A stretch of 38,040 nt of DNA from Oxalobacteraceae bacterium OM1 (GCA_004570315.1 SPQI01000335.1:1-38040), one strand, 5' to 3'. Numbered from the stretch's first letter, positions 1 through 14,066 are shown. Made by a program: numbers and translations. Notes: generated by a model from the letters alone, not told the origin.

Positions 1-1838
<1,838 letters not shown>

Positions 1839-2021
1839 CTTGCTCACCTTTCTTCGCGCTTCGCGAGATTAGCGGGTTATCGAAACCTTCCGCGACACGG
1901 CCTGACCGGTTAGCGGATTGCACATCAAGTTGTGGGGGAAGGGCTTGGAATCTGGCTGGCGCGCGGGGCGGCGCCTGGGAAAATTCGGAGCCGATAGAAT
2001 AGCACATTGTTTTCACGCAAA

Positions 2022-2055
2022 GAAAAAGGGCGAGCCTTGCGGCCCGCCCTTTTTC
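2022..2055 (-). terminator. Rho-independent terminator of the sdh-gltA cluster
   Basis: A hairpin with stem AAAAAGGGCG / CGCCCTTTTT and a GC-rich inner part lies 31 bases past the gltA stop codon. Read on the minus strand, the 3' arm ends in a run of T. It separates gltA from sucA. Confidence 0.85.
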
Positions 2056-2085
2056 ACGTTGCGATGTGCGGTAAAACGACAGCGT

Positions 2086-3390
2086 TTAGCGCTTGGCCGG
2101 CACGTCGCGGCGCGGCGAACCGACATACAGCTGACGCGGACGGCCGATCTTCTGCTCCGGATCGGAAATCATCTCGTTCCACTGGGCGATCCAGCCGATG
2201 GTGCGGGCCATGGCGAAGATACCGGTAAACAGCGAGACCGGGATGCCCAGGGCGCGCTGCACGATGCCCGAGTAGAAGTCGACGTTCGGGTAAAGCTTGC
2301 GCTGCACGAAGTAATCGTCTTCCAAGGCGATCTTCTCCAGTGCCATCGCCAGCTTGAACAGCGGGTCGTCGTGCAGGCCCAGTTCATTCAGCACTTCGTG
2401 GCAGGTTTCGCGCATCAGCTTGGCGCGCGGGTCGTAGTTCTTGTACACGCGGTGGCCGAAGCCCATCAGCTTGACGTTGGAGTTCTTGTCCTTGACCTTG
2501 GCGATGAATTCGCCGATGCGCTCGACGCCACCCTGGCGCTGGATGTCTTCCAGCATGTTCAGTGCAGCTTCGTTCGCGCCGCCGTGTGCCGGCCCCCACA
2601 GGCAGGCGATGCCAGCGGCGATACAGGCGAACGGATTGGCACCAGACGAACCGGCCAGGCGCACCGTCGAGGTGGAGGCGTTCTGCTCGTGGTCGGCGTG
2701 CAGGATCAGGATGCGGTCCAGTGCACGCACCAGCACGTCGTTGACCTTGTACTCGGCGCACGGCGTCGAGAACATCATGCGCATGAAGTTGGCGCTGTAG
2801 GACAGCTCATTGCTCGGATAGACGAAAGGCTGGCCGATCGAATACTTGTACGCCATCGCAACCAGGGTCGGCAGCTTGGCGATCAGGCGAATCGCCGATA
2901 CTTCACGATGATGCGGATCGTTGATATCGAGCGAGTCGTGATAGAACGAGGACAGCGCGCCGACGGTGCCGACCAGCACGGCCATCGGGTGCGCGTCGCG
3001 ACGGAAACCGCGGAAGAAGAACTGCATCTGCTCGTGGACCATGGTGTGGTTGGTCACGGTATTGACGAACTTCGTCTTCTGCTCGGCCGACGGCAGCTCG
3101 CCGTTCCATAGCAGGTAGCAGGTTTCGAGGAAGTCGCAGTTCACCGCCAGCTGCTCGATCGGATAGCCGCGGTACAGCAGCTCACCCTTGTCGCCGTCGA
3201 TGTAGGTAATCGAGGAATTGCACGCCGCCGTCGACATGAAACCCGGATCGTAGGTGAACTTGCCCGTCGTGCCGTACAGCTTGCGGATGTCGATGACGTC
3301 CGGGCCGATGGTGCCTTGGTAAATCGGGAGTTCCAGCGGCTGCGAGCCGTCGGAGAACGACAAGGTTGCTTTTGTCTCAGAGCTTTTCAT
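2086..3390 (-). CDS. gltA: Type II citrate synthase
   Basis: Condenses oxaloacetate and acetyl-CoA to citrate, the entry step of the TCA cycle. The product is 434 residues, the normal length for the hexameric, NADH-sensitive proteobacterial type. Recognisable segments include the N-terminal domain ([19 protein letters not shown]), the [11 protein letters not shown] motif, [14 protein letters not shown] (oxaloacetate-binding His), [15 protein letters not shown] (catalytic His) and [15 protein letters not shown]. An in-frame extension of 32 codons exists, but the ATG at 3390 is preceded by AAGGA at a good distance and matches the family N-terminus ([10 protein letters not shown]). It is the last gene of the sdhCDAB-sdhE-gltA cluster, with 58 bases between sdhE and its start, and is followed by a strong hairpin terminator. 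Confidence 0.98.
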   Translation of the reverse strand: MKSSETKATLSFSDGSQPLELPIYQGTIGPDVIDIRKLYGTTGKFTYDPGFMSTAACNSSITYIDGDKGELLYRGYPIEQLAVNCDFLETCYLLWNGELPSAEQKTKFVNTVTNHTMVHEQMQFFFRGFRRDAHPMAVLVGTVGALSSFYHDSLDINDPHHREVSAIRLIAKLPTLVAMAYKYSIGQPFVYPSNELSYSANFMRMMFSTPCAEYKVNDVLVRALDRILILHADHEQNASTSTVRLAGSSGANPFACIAAGIACLWGPAHGGANEAALNMLEDIQRQGGVERIGEFIAKVKDKNSNVKLMGFGHRVYKNYDPRAKLMRETCHEVLNELGLHDDPLFKLAMALEKIALEDDYFVQRKLYPNVDFYSGIVQRALGIPVSLFTGIFAMARTIGWIAQWNEMISDPEQKIGRPRQLYVGSPRRDVPAKR

Positions 3391-3448
3391 GGCGCATCCT
3401 TCATTCAGGGTGATGCTATTGTTAAAGAAATCACAAAACGGGTCGGCT

Positions 3449-3718
3449 TCAGGCTGCGCGCAGGCGCTCCAGAAGCGCATGGACATGCGGCAAGTTCACT
3501 TCACCGCTCAGCTCCTTGCGTGCCAGGAGCAGGTCCAGCAATTCGTTGTCCGGCAATTCCATCAGCCGGGAAAACGCATCCACTTCCTCATCCGTGAGCG
3601 TGGCCTCATGGGCGTCCAGGAAGCGCGTGATGATCAAGTCGTTCTCGAGCAGCCCCCGTCGTGCGCGCCAGCGCAAGCGGGCACGCTTGACCGGATCGGA
3701 CTGGTGTTCGACAGACAT
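3449..3718 (-). CDS. sdhE: Succinate dehydrogenase assembly factor 2 (SdhE)
   Basis: Small cytoplasmic protein that promotes covalent attachment of FAD to SdhA. The 89-residue product is all helical in character and carries the family motif RGLLE (residues 21-25, the conserved RGxxE) followed by NDLIITRFL, and the later [14 protein letters not shown] segment. The start is uncertain: an ATG at 3718 is taken here, while an in-frame GTG at 3733 would add five residues but has no visible ribosome binding site. It lies between sdhB and gltA in the same direction, the common arrangement in Burkholderiales, which fits co-expression with its substrate SdhA. Confidence 0.93.
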   Translation of the reverse strand: MSVEHQSDPVKRARLRWRARRGLLENDLIITRFLDAHEATLTDEEVDAFSRLMELPDNELLDLLLARKELSGEVNLPHVHALLERLRAA

Positions 3719-3793
3719 CAATTTTTCTTTCACGAAACGCGCCGAACAGTACCGGCGTGCCGGGGGCCGAGGCGACAGCCTCGGCCGATTGGA

Positions 3794-4504
3794 TTACACC
3801 GTGCGGCGGACCATCAATTCCTTGATCTTGCCGATGGCGCGCGTCGGATTCAGGCCTTTCGGGCACACATCGACGCAGTTCATGATGGTGTGGCAGCGGA
3901 ACAGGCGGTATGGGTCTTCGAGGTTGTCGAGACGCTCGTTGGTCGCCTGGTCGCGGCTATCGGCGATGAAACGGTAGGCTTGCAACAGACCGGCCGGGCC
4001 AACGAACTTGTCCGGGTTCCACCAGAACGACGGGCAGGACGTGGAGCAGCACGCGCACAGAATACACTCATAGAGCCCGTCCAGCTCTTCGCGTTCCGCC
4101 GGAGATTGCAAGCGCTCTTTCTCGGGCGGAATAGTGTCGTTGATCAGGTAAGGCTTGATCGAATTGTATTGCTTGAAGAACTGGGTCATGTCGACGATCA
4201 GGTCGCGGATGACCGGCAGGCCGGGCAGCGGACGCAAAACGATCGGCTCGGTCAGTTCATTCAGGTTGGTAATGCAGGCCAGGCCGTTCTTGCCGTTGAT
4301 GTTCATGGCGTCGGAACCGCACACGCCTTCGCGGCACGAGCGGCGCAGCGCCAGGGAATCGTCGACGTCGGCCTTGATGCGCTGGAGCGCATCGAGCAGC
4401 ATCTTGTCGGTGTCTTGCAGGGTCACCGTCAGATCCTGCATGTACGGCTTGGCGTCCTTGTCCGGATCGTAACGGTAGATGGAAAATTTCAGGGTACGAG
4501 GCAT
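3794..4504 (-). CDS. sdhB: Succinate dehydrogenase iron-sulfur subunit
   Basis: Electron-transfer subunit of complex II, carrying electrons from the SdhA flavin to ubiquinone. The 236-residue product has the N-terminal plant-type ferredoxin domain with the [2Fe-2S] ligands in [12 protein letters not shown] and the downstream LACI segment. The C-terminal bacterial ferredoxin domain has [12 protein letters not shown] and [17 protein letters not shown], supplying the [4Fe-4S] and [3Fe-4S] clusters. The ATG at 4504 is preceded by TAAGGTAAG. It begins only nine bases after the sdhA stop codon, so the two are almost certainly on one transcript. Confidence 0.98.
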   Translation of the reverse strand: MPRTLKFSIYRYDPDKDAKPYMQDLTVTLQDTDKMLLDALQRIKADVDDSLALRRSCREGVCGSDAMNINGKNGLACITNLNELTEPIVLRPLPGLPVIRDLIVDMTQFFKQYNSIKPYLINDTIPPEKERLQSPAEREELDGLYECILCACCSTSCPSFWWNPDKFVGPAGLLQAYRFIADSRDQATNERLDNLEDPYRLFRCHTIMNCVDVCPKGLNPTRAIGKIKELMVRRTV

Positions 4505-4513
4505 GGTCTTACC

Positions 4514-6292
4514 TTAGAAAGTACGTGCTTTGGGCTTGAAGGTCTCGACGGTCAGCGGCTTGGTGTTCACCGGCTTGTAGTCCAGGCGGTTGCCCTCGGA
4601 ATAGAACAGCGTGTGCTTCATCCAGTTTTCATCGTCGCGCTTCTCGTAGTCGCGATGCGCGTGCGCGCCGCGGGACTCCTTGCGGGCAGCTGCGGAGACG
4701 ATGGTCGCCTTGGCGGTCTCGATCAGGTTGTCCAGTTCGAGCGCTTCAACGCGGGCAGTGTTGAAGACCTTCGATTTGTCCTTGAACGCGACGTGCTTGC
4801 GGCGCTCGTCCAGCTCCATGATCTTGCGCACACCGGTCTGCAGCAGCTCGTCGGTGCGGAACACGCCGCAGTACTGCTGCATCGTGGCGCGGATGGCGTT
4901 GGCGACGTCCTGCACGCGCTCCGAGCCAGTGCTCGACTCGAGATGCGCGAGTCGCGACAGCGCGAGATCGGCCGCGTCGGCGGGCAGCGGCTTGTGGCTC
5001 TTCTGCTTGAGGTTCTGCGCAACGATGTGGTTGCCGGCGGCACGGCCGAACACCACGAGGTCCAGCAGCGAGTTGGTGCCGAGGCGGTTAGCGCCGTGCA
5101 CCGAGACGCAGGAGCATTCGCCGATGGCGTACATGCCGTTGACGACATCGTTCGGATTGCCGTTCTTCGGCGCGACGACCTGGCCATGGATGTTGGTCGG
5201 GATGCCGCCCATCTGGTAGTGGATGGTCGGCACGACCGGGATCGGTTCCTTGGTAGCGTCCACGTTGGCGAACTTGTGGCCGATTTCCAGAATAGACGGC
5301 AGGCGCTTACGGATGGTGTCGGCGCCGATGTGACGCAGATCCAGCAGCACGTGGTCCTTATTGGGCCCGCAGCCACGGCCTTCCTTGATCTCCTGGTCCA
5401 TCGAGCGGGACACGAAGTCGCGCGGCGCCAGGTCCTTCAGCGTCGGCGCGTAGCGCTCCATGAAGCGTTCGCCGTTGGAGTTGATCAGGATGCCGCCCTC
5501 GCCGCGCACGCCTTCGGTGATCAGCACGCCGGCGCCGGACACGCCGGTCGGGTGGAACTGCCAGAACTCCATGTCTTCGAGCGGCAGGCCGACGCGTGCA
5601 GCCATGCCGAGGCCGTCGCCGGTGTTGATGAAGGCGTTGGTCGAGGCCGCGAAGATGCGCCCTGCTCCGCCGGTGGCGAACAGCGTGGTCTTCGCTTCGA
5701 GGATCATCACGTCGCCGGTTTCCATCTCGAGGGCGACGACGCCGAGGATGTCGCCGTCCTGGTCACGCACCAGGTCGATCGCCATCCACTCGACGAAGAA
5801 GTGGGTCTTGGCGCGCACGTTGCGCTGGTAGAGCGTGTGCAGCAGCGCATGACCGGTACGGTCGGCGGCGGCGCAGGCACGCTGCACCGGCTTCTCGCCG
5901 AAGTTCGCGGTGTGGCCGCCGAAGGGACGCTGGTAGATGGTGCCGTCGGGGTTGCGGTCGAACGGCATGCCGAAGTGCTCGAGCTCGTAGACGACTTTCG
6001 GAGCCTCGCGGCACATGAATTCGATGGCGTCCTGGTCACCCAGGTAGTCCGAGCCCTTGACGGTGTCGAACATGTGCCAGTACCAGTTGTCCTCGGACAT
6101 GTTGCCCAGCGAAGCGCCGATGCCGCCTTGTGCGGCGACGGTGTGCGAGCGGGTCGGGAACACCTTGGAGAGAACCGCAACGTTCAGGCCGGCTTCAGCC
6201 AGTTGAAGCGAAGCGCGCATGCCGGAGCCGCCGGCGCCGACGATCACCGCGTCAAAGCGGCGGGTAGGAATGGATTGCTTGATTGCTGCCAC
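4514..6292 (-). CDS. sdhA: Succinate dehydrogenase flavoprotein subunit
   Basis: Catalytic subunit of complex II, oxidising succinate to fumarate at the cytoplasmic face of the inner membrane. The product is 592 residues. It has the FAD-binding loop GAGGSG at residues 19-24, the covalent-FAD motif SHTVAAQGG with His50, and the active-site segments FHPTG and [10 protein letters not shown]. The C-terminus ([11 protein letters not shown] and the final Tyr/Lys-rich tail) is typical. The start codon is GTG, not ATG; an AAGGTG ribosome binding site lies inside the end of sdhD, and only three bases separate the sdhD stop from this start, suggesting translational coupling. Confidence 0.98.
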   Translation of the reverse strand: MAAIKQSIPTRRFDAVIVGAGGSGMRASLQLAEAGLNVAVLSKVFPTRSHTVAAQGGIGASLGNMSEDNWYWHMFDTVKGSDYLGDQDAIEFMCREAPKVVYELEHFGMPFDRNPDGTIYQRPFGGHTANFGEKPVQRACAAADRTGHALLHTLYQRNVRAKTHFFVEWMAIDLVRDQDGDILGVVALEMETGDVMILEAKTTLFATGGAGRIFAASTNAFINTGDGLGMAARVGLPLEDMEFWQFHPTGVSGAGVLITEGVRGEGGILINSNGERFMERYAPTLKDLAPRDFVSRSMDQEIKEGRGCGPNKDHVLLDLRHIGADTIRKRLPSILEIGHKFANVDATKEPIPVVPTIHYQMGGIPTNIHGQVVAPKNGNPNDVVNGMYAIGECSCVSVHGANRLGTNSLLDLVVFGRAAGNHIVAQNLKQKSHKPLPADAADLALSRLAHLESSTGSERVQDVANAIRATMQQYCGVFRTDELLQTGVRKIMELDERRKHVAFKDKSKVFNTARVEALELDNLIETAKATIVSAAARKESRGAHAHRDYEKRDDENWMKHTLFYSEGNRLDYKPVNTKPLTVETFKPKARTF

Positions 6293-6295
6293 GAT

Positions 6296-6664
6296 TTACA
6301 CCTTCCAGATAACCTGCACCGCATAACCGGCGCAACCGATCAGCCACAGGATCGTGGCCACCTGCAGCACGAGACGTGCGCCGACGGAGTGGGTGACGTA
6401 ATCCATCAGGATGTTACGCACACCGACCCAGGCGTGATACAGCAGGGAGACGAAGGTTACGAAGGTGGCAACCTTGAACCACTGATGGGCGAACAGACCG
6501 GCCCAACCTTCGTAACTGAAGTTTTTTCCACCGAGGAACGCAACTAGGAGGATCACCGTGTAGATCGCCATGACGATCGCGGTGACCCGCTGTGCCAACC
6601 AATCCCTGAGGCCGTAATGCGCTCCGACGACCAGGCGCTTCGGTCCGATATTGTTGTTTTCCAT
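6296..6664 (-). CDS. sdhD: Succinate dehydrogenase membrane anchor subunit
   Basis: Membrane anchor of complex II, helping to form the haem b and ubiquinone sites. The 122-residue protein shows three hydrophobic helices, roughly residues 28-45, 58-82 and 98-119. The conserved segment LLYHAWVGVRNILMDYV in the second helix contains the likely haem/quinone-site histidine. The ATG directly follows the sdhC TAA stop codon with no spacer, so translation is probably coupled. Confidence 0.95.
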   Translation of the reverse strand: MENNNIGPKRLVVGAHYGLRDWLAQRVTAIVMAIYTVILLVAFLGGKNFSYEGWAGLFAHQWFKVATFVTFVSLLYHAWVGVRNILMDYVTHSVGARLVLQVATILWLIGCAGYAVQVIWKV

Positions 6665-7075
6665 TTAAAACGCTCCGAACAATTTCAATGCAATCAGTGC
6701 GGTCGGCACCAGGCTCAGCACGAAGGAGGCAATCGACGTCGTGCGGCCGCTGTCCTTGTCGAGGCAGACGTGGAAGTCCATGAAGAGGTGGCGAATGCCG
6801 GCGAAGAAGTGGTGCAGATAGCCCCAGGACAGGAGCAGGATGATGATCTTAACGGGAGCACTGGAGACGAAGCCTTTCATGTGCTCGAAGGAGATCTCGG
6901 AGGTGAGGCTGAGGTCGAGCAGGTAGAGGACGAAAGGCAGAAAAGCGAAGAGTAGTGCGCCGCTGATACGGTGCAGGATCGAGAGGTAGGCGGCTAGCGG
7001 CAGCCGGTAATGCGCGACGTCAACAAACCGCATGACGCCGAATTTTTGCCGATTCTTTTTCACGGCTTCAGACAT
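6665..7075 (-). CDS. sdhC: Succinate dehydrogenase cytochrome b556 subunit
   Basis: Cytochrome b subunit anchoring complex II and contributing to quinone reduction. The 136-residue product has the family motif LHRISGALLF (His35, Arg36, Ser38, Gly39) at the start of the first helix. A second helix has the HHFFAGIRHLFMD segment, where His88 sits seven residues before His95, the spacing of the haem-site histidines of the E. coli protein. Three hydrophobic helices are visible. The ATG is preceded by GGGAG. It is the first gene of the sdh cluster; its promoter should lie in the 148-base gap after the GntR regulator gene. Confidence 0.96.
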   Translation of the reverse strand: MSEAVKKNRQKFGVMRFVDVAHYRLPLAAYLSILHRISGALLFAFLPFVLYLLDLSLTSEISFEHMKGFVSSAPVKIIILLLSWGYLHHFFAGIRHLFMDFHVCLDKDSGRTTSIASFVLSLVPTALIALKLFGAF

Positions 7076-7119
7076 GTGAGAACTCCCGTTGCGTATTAAT
7101 CCCGTAATTTTCGCTTATT

Positions 7120-7136
7120 TTTGTGCGGCACACAAA
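7120..7136. promoter_or_regulatory. Inverted repeat upstream of sdhC (candidate operator)
   Basis: TTTGTG and CACAAA form perfect six-base arms around a five-base centre, about 45-60 bases upstream of the sdhC start codon. The position fits an operator or activator site for the sdh cluster. The binding factor is unknown; the GntR product encoded just upstream is one candidate. Confidence 0.4.
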
Positions 7137-7223
7137 GCGAAGGCGAACCCTAGATTGACGGACCCGACGCGGGGCCGTGTCAATGAGGGGAACTACTGAA
7201 GGCTGCGGCATGGATGTTCGGCG

Positions 7224-8036
7224 TCAGCTGAGTTCGTTCTGGTAGTGATGGTGATGCGTCAGGTAGAGGCCGCGACGGACTTCCACCGGCTTGTCGCCAT
7301 AGGTGTACGAGACGCGCTCAACATTCAACATGGGTGTGCCGGCCGCGATATTCAACAGGCGAGCCGTATCTTCATCAGCCAAAACAGCACGAATTTTTTC
7401 GGTCGCGCGAATCATGCGCGTGCCGAATTCCGTCTCGAACAGGCCATACATCGGCCCCTTGTACTCGGTGAGCCGTTCCGCCGTCAGCCCCTTGAAGAGC
7501 GAGCCCGGCAACCAGAGCTCTTCGACGATGATCGGCTCTCCGTCGAAGGCCTGCACGCGCTTGATGAAGATGACGGAGTCGCCAGATTTCACATCGAGCA
7601 GCCGCGCCACTTCCGCCGGCGCTCGTAGGCGCTTGACCTCGAGGATGCGGTTGTCGGCATGGTGCGGTTCGCCCGTATCGGGCATGAGGCGCAGGAAGCG
7701 GTACTGCGCGCGCGCCTCGTGATGGGTGGCGACGAAGGTGCCCTTCCCTTGCCGGCGCACGACGAGGTTTTCGGCGGCCAGTTCGTCAATCGCCTTGCGC
7801 ACCGTGCCCTGGCTGACCTTGAAGCGGCCGGCCAATTCGATCTCGCTCGGAATCAGCTCGCCCGGCTTCCACTCGCCCGACTGCAGGCTCTGCGTGATGA
7901 GCGCTTTGATCTGCTGGTAGAGCGGACTGAAAGTGGGCGAAGTGCCGGAAGCGGAATTCCCCGCCGCAGTGCCGGGCGGCGCGCCAGGATTGGTCAGGTT
8001 GGGCGGGGTTGAACTCATAGCACGCGATTTCACCAT
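7224..8036 (-). CDS. GntR-family transcriptional regulator with UTRA ligand domain (HutC subfamily)
   Basis: Dimeric DNA-binding repressor whose effector domain senses a small metabolite. After a low-complexity N-terminus of about 38 residues, a winged helix-turn-helix runs from LYQQIKALITQSL through LIPSEIELAGRFKVSQGTVR to RRQGKGTFVA. A UTRA domain follows to the end (DSVIFIKRVQAFDGEPI, ERLTEYKGPMYGLFE, NVERVSYTYG). The start is uncertain: ATG at 8036 or at 8018, neither with a strong ribosome binding site. The gene sits between the sdh cluster (same strand, downstream) and mdh (divergent), so it probably controls TCA genes on one or both sides; this is inferred from position only. The ligand cannot be named from the sequence. 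Confidence 0.93.
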   Translation of the reverse strand: MVKSRAMSSTPPNLTNPGAPPGTAAGNSASGTSPTFSPLYQQIKALITQSLQSGEWKPGELIPSEIELAGRFKVSQGTVRKAIDELAAENLVVRRQGKGTFVATHHEARAQYRFLRLMPDTGEPHHADNRILEVKRLRAPAEVARLLDVKSGDSVIFIKRVQAFDGEPIIVEELWLPGSLFKGLTAERLTEYKGPMYGLFETEFGTRMIRATEKIRAVLADEDTARLLNIAAGTPMLNVERVSYTYGDKPVEVRRGLYLTHHHHYQNELS

Positions 8037-8080
8037 AAAAGGACGTTTGCCGTCCAGAAAAAATCTGACAACTGATATGT

Positions 8081-8133
8081 CTTATATAAGATATAAGATA
8101 CTTATTGACAGAGGTGAGTCGCGCGCCTACACT
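8081..8133 (+). promoter_or_regulatory. Probable mdh promoter with adjacent palindrome and direct repeats
   Basis: TTGACA at 8105-8110 and TACACT at 8128-8133 have the ideal 17-base spacing for a sigma-70 promoter reading toward mdh, giving a leader of about 170 bases. Directly upstream lies the palindrome TCTTATATAAGA (8080-8091) overlapping a tandem TATAAGA pair (8085-8098). AT-rich short repeats of this kind are typical operators for GntR proteins, and the gntR gene is divergent from here. The remainder of the gap up to mdh shows nothing else clear. Confidence 0.55.
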
Positions 8134-8313
8134 CGCGAGCAATATTGACATGCTTCAAGCGAACGCGCGCCGTGCGGACCGGGCGGCGCCCGACGAAGCA
8201 GAGGCCCGTTGCGGCATCAAGCCTTGGCAGGGTTTCAACGGTATTATTACAGGCTTCGGAAAATTTTTTCGCTACGTTCCGCCCCGAATTCATCCCCACT
8301 TTGGAGACTCACC

Positions 8314-9303
8314 ATGGCTAAAGCCCCCATGCGCGTTGCCGTCACCGGCGCCGCCGGCCAGATCGGCTATTCCCTCCTGTTCCGCATCGCCAACGGCGAC
8401 ATGCTGGGCAAGGACCAGCCGGTCATCCTGCAACTGCTTGAGATCCCGGACGAGAAGGCCCAGAAGGCACTCAAGGGCGTGATGATGGAGCTCGACGACT
8501 GCGCATTCCCGCTGCTGGCCGGCATGACCGCGCACAGCGATCCGATGACCGCGTTCAAGGACATCGACGTCGCCCTGCTGGTAGGCGCCCGTCCGCGCGG
8601 CCCGGGCATGGAGCGCAAGGACCTGCTCGAGGCGAACGCCCAGATCTTCACGGTGCAGGGCAAGGCGCTGGACGCCGTCGCCTCGCGCAACGTCAAGGTC
8701 CTGGTAGTCGGCAACCCGGCCAACACCAACGCCTACATCGCGATGAAATCGGCGCCGAATCTGCCGGCCAAGAACTTCACCGCCATGCTGCGCCTGGACC
8801 ACAACCGCGCCCTGTCCCAACTGGCTGCCAAGGTCGGCAAGCCGATCACTGCCATCGAGAAGCTCTGCGTCTGGGGCAACCACTCGCCGACGATGTACGC
8901 CGACTTCACCCACGCCACCATCGACGGCCAGCCGGCGAAGGCGCTGGTGAGCGATGAAGCCTGGACCAAGGACGTCTACCTGCCGACGGTCGGCAAGCGC
9001 GGCGCTGCCATCATCGAAGCACGCGGCCTGTCGTCCGCAGCTTCCGCAGCGAACGCGGCCATCGACCACGTACGCGACTGGGTACTCGGCACCAACGGCA
9101 AGTGGACCACGATGGGCATTCCGTCCGACGGTTCCTACGGCATCCCCGAAGGCACCGTGTTCGGCTTCCCGGTCACGACCGAGAACGGCGAATACAAGAT
9201 CGTGCAAGGCCTGCAGATCGACGCCTTCTCGCAGGAACGCATCAACCTGACGCTGAAAGAGCTGCAGGAAGAGCGTGACGGCGTGAAGCATCTGGTCGGC
9301 TGA
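8314..9303 (+). CDS. mdh: Malate dehydrogenase
   Basis: NAD-dependent oxidation of malate to oxaloacetate in the cytoplasm. The 329-residue product is the normal length for the LDH-like MDH of Burkholderiales. It has the Rossmann glycine motif GAAGQIG at residues 12-18, the mobile-loop segment [14 protein letters not shown] with substrate-binding arginines, [14 protein letters not shown], and the catalytic histidine in [14 protein letters not shown]. An upstream in-frame extension to 8209 is rejected: the ATG at 8314 has GGAG seven bases upstream and the product then begins [15 protein letters not shown], as in the family. It is transcribed away from the GntR gene. Confidence 0.98.
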   Translation: MAKAPMRVAVTGAAGQIGYSLLFRIANGDMLGKDQPVILQLLEIPDEKAQKALKGVMMELDDCAFPLLAGMTAHSDPMTAFKDIDVALLVGARPRGPGMERKDLLEANAQIFTVQGKALDAVASRNVKVLVVGNPANTNAYIAMKSAPNLPAKNFTAMLRLDHNRALSQLAAKVGKPITAIEKLCVWGNHSPTMYADFTHATIDGQPAKALVSDEAWTKDVYLPTVGKRGAAIIEARGLSSAASAANAAIDHVRDWVLGTNGKWTTMGIPSDGSYGIPEGTVFGFPVTTENGEYKIVQGLQIDAFSQERINLTLKELQEERDGVKHLVG

Positions 9304-9381
9304 TAGCCGAGACGGCGGATGGAACGCAAGCAGCGCGCGCCATCCGCCCTCGCCCCCTCCGTACTTTTCCCCCATCCTTCC

Positions 9382-10347
9382 ATGCACCCCTCTGAGGTCT
9401 TGTTCCAGGGCGCTCACGCACCGGTTTCCATTCCGGTCTGCGATCACTACGCCGGCTCCGAAAAGCTGATGCGCAAGTCGGTCGCCCTGCAGCAAGAGCT
9501 TGGCCCCATCTTCGACATCACCCTCGACTGCGAGGACGGCGCCAGCGCCGGCAACGAAGAAGCGCATGCGCGCCTTATCGCCTCTCTGATCGATAGTCCG
9601 GACAACCGCTTCGATCGCATCGGCGCCCGCGTGCACGACGTCAGCCATGCGAGCTTCGAGCGCGATGTCGAAATCATTTGCACCGCCGCGCGGCGGCTCG
9701 CCTACCTCGTCATTCCCAAACCCGAAGGCCTTGCGGACGTGCAGCGCGCCATCGAAGTCGTGCAGCGCCATGCCGCCGCGAACGGCCGCTCCGACCTGCC
9801 TGTGCACGTGCTGATCGAAAGCCACAGCGCCTTGCCCGACGTCTTCGCCATCGCCGCGCTGCCGCAGGTCGAATGCCTGTCCTTCGGCATCATGGATTTC
9901 GTGTCTGCGCATTACGGCGCGATCCCCGGAGCCGCGATGCGCTCGCCTGGCCAGTTCGAACATCCGCTCGTCGTCCGCGCGAAACTTGAAATCGCTGCTG
10001 CCTGCCATGCCTACGGCAAGACGCCGTCGCACAACGTAACAACCGAGATCCGGGACCCTGCAGTCGTGGCGGGCGACGCGGCACGAGCGCATGCGGAATT
10101 GGGCTATACGCGCATGTGGAGCATTCATCCGGATCAGATCCATCCCATCGTCCAGGCGCTGTCGCCGGCAGCGACGGAGATCGACGAAGCAGCGGCGATC
10201 ATTGCCAAGGCACAGGCTGGCGCATGGGGACCAATTCAACACAACGGCCGCTTGCATGACCGTGCCAGTTACCGCTATTACTGGACGGTGCTGCAGCGCG
10301 CCCGACGCAGCGGCCAACCGATACCGGACACAGTGGCGGGCTTATGA
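9382..10347 (+). CDS. HpcH/HpaI aldolase / CitE-like lyase family protein
   Basis: TIM-barrel lyase related to the citrate lyase beta subunit and to malyl-CoA or citramalyl-CoA lyases; the substrate cannot be assigned here. The 321-residue product has the metal/acid motif ITLDCEDGASAG (residues 47-57), the RIGARVHD strand with the CoA-ester-binding arginine, VLIESHSALPDV, and LSFGIMDFVSAHYGAIP. The C-terminal MWSIHPDQIHPI segment is typical. The start ATG at 9382 is chosen to match family N-termini (MHPSEVLFQG), although no clear ribosome binding site is seen; an in-frame ATG at 9319 would add 21 residues. It lies between mdh and acnA in the same direction, a conserved arrangement in this order that suggests a TCA-linked role. 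Confidence 0.9.
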   Translation: MHPSEVLFQGAHAPVSIPVCDHYAGSEKLMRKSVALQQELGPIFDITLDCEDGASAGNEEAHARLIASLIDSPDNRFDRIGARVHDVSHASFERDVEIICTAARRLAYLVIPKPEGLADVQRAIEVVQRHAAANGRSDLPVHVLIESHSALPDVFAIAALPQVECLSFGIMDFVSAHYGAIPGAAMRSPGQFEHPLVVRAKLEIAAACHAYGKTPSHNVTTEIRDPAVVAGDAARAHAELGYTRMWSIHPDQIHPIVQALSPAATEIDEAAAIIAKAQAGAWGPIQHNGRLHDRASYRYYWTVLQRARRSGQPIPDTVAGL

Positions 10348-10412
10348 AGATTTACGTGCAAAAAACCCGTCCGGACAGCCCGCCCGGGTATGCACGCCAG
10401 GAGACATGTTTG

Positions 10413-10889
10413 ATGAAGACTTTGACCGCCCTCTTCGTATTTGCATTCGGCCTCGTCGCCGGTGCGCCGGCCGCCATGGCCCAAGACAGCCAGCCGGCCA
10501 AGAAGCACACCGCCAAGAAGTCGACGGCGAAGAAAGCGGCCCCCGCGGATTCCCATGACGCCGCCGGCGAAGGTGACGACAAGGCGCCGGAAGTATCCAA
10601 TTACAGCCCGGTCGACTACGACTGCGAGCTCGGGAACAAGCTGACGATCTATCGCAGCCCCGCGGAAAACGATCACATTGCCTTGCGCTGGAAAAAGCAG
10701 CTGCTGCGCCTGGATCGCGTCAGCACGACGACCGGCGCGAACCGCTTCGAGAATCGCAAGATCGGACTGGTCTGGATCGACATTCCCGCCAAGGGCATGT
10801 TGCTCGATTCGAAGAAAGGCCATCAGCTCGCTAACGAGTGCCGCAGCCCTGAGCAGCTCAAGGCAACGGCGGAAGCGGCGAAAGGTTGA
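10413..10889 (+). CDS. Secreted protein with MliC-like (lysozyme-inhibitor type) domain
   Basis: A 158-residue exported protein. Residues 1-23 form a clear signal peptide ending AMA before QDSQ. A Lys/Ala-rich linker follows (KKHTAKKSTAKKAA). The remainder has the outline of an MliC/PliC lysozyme-inhibitor domain: a Tyr-x-Cys near its start (YDCELGNKLTIY), a central NRFENRKIGLVWIDIPAKGMLL stretch, and a closing Cys that could pair with the first. Assignment is by pattern only. AGGAG lies nine bases before the ATG; an in-frame start at 10344, overlapping the lyase gene, would hide the signal peptide. It sits between the lyase and acnA genes. Confidence 0.7.
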   Translation: MKTLTALFVFAFGLVAGAPAAMAQDSQPAKKHTAKKSTAKKAAPADSHDAAGEGDDKAPEVSNYSPVDYDCELGNKLTIYRSPAENDHIALRWKKQLLRLDRVSTTTGANRFENRKIGLVWIDIPAKGMLLDSKKGHQLANECRSPEQLKATAEAAKG

Positions 10890-10974
10890 GGCGGATAGCA
10901 TTCCGGCGCACTGCGCCACGCAAGTCAGGGCAGGATTTTTTTACAGTTACGTTCGCATCTAATAAGGAGAGGCT

Positions 10975-13686
<2,712 letters not shown>

Positions 13687-13762
13687 TGGCAAAGCGCCGG
13701 GCGGCAACGCCCGGCGCCGCAAGGCTGCCGTAAGCATCGCGGTCTACGCTAGTTGTCAATGG

Positions 13763-13786
13763 ACGCCGGTTCGCCGGCGTTTTTTT
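13763..13786 (+). terminator. Rho-independent terminator after acnA
   Basis: ACGCCGG, loop TTCG, CCGGCGT followed by a run of seven T. A UUCG tetraloop on a seven-pair GC stem with a T tract is a textbook intrinsic terminator. Confidence 0.92.
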
Positions 13787-13830
13787 CGAGCGAATGTTCG
13801 AGCAGTTACAAGCAACTATCGGAGACGACA

Positions 13831-14013
13831 ATGTGGAAATTGATGGCGGCCTTTGCGGTCTTTGCCTTGACGGCACTCTTGATGCTCATGAAAAACGGTG
13901 ACAACCTCCAGATCCAGGGAGAAGGTGCGGCGCACGAGCCAGCCACGTCCGCTCCTGCGACACCCGCGAACGGCGGCACGCCCATGAATGCAGAAGCATC
14001 CACCGCGAAGTAA
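13831..14013 (+). CDS. Small single-pass membrane protein, unknown function
   Basis: A 60-residue product starting MWKLMAAFAVFALTALLML, which is one hydrophobic segment at residues 2-20. It is followed by KNGDNLQIQ and a low-complexity Ala/Pro/Thr tail. CGGAG lies seven bases before the ATG. It is bracketed by terminators on both sides, so it is its own short transcription unit. I do not recognise the family. The hydrophobic N-terminus could be a membrane anchor or an uncleaved signal. Confidence 0.6.
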   Translation: MWKLMAAFAVFALTALLMLMKNGDNLQIQGEGAAHEPATSAPATPANGGTPMNAEASTAK

Positions 14014-14038
14014 GCCGCTTGCCGGCAAGGTGTTGATG

Positions 14039-14066
14039 AGCCGCATGGTCGCCATGCGGCTTTTTT
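14039..14066 (+). terminator. Rho-independent terminator after the small membrane protein gene
   Basis: AGCCGCATGG, loop TCG, CCATGCGGCT with six T residues at the 3' end, 25 bases after the stop codon. Confidence 0.9.

Noticed and set aside
8144-8175. A second TTGACA at 8145-8150 as another mdh promoter.
   Set aside because: No -10-like hexamer is found at 16-18 bases downstream, unlike the 8105/8128 pair.
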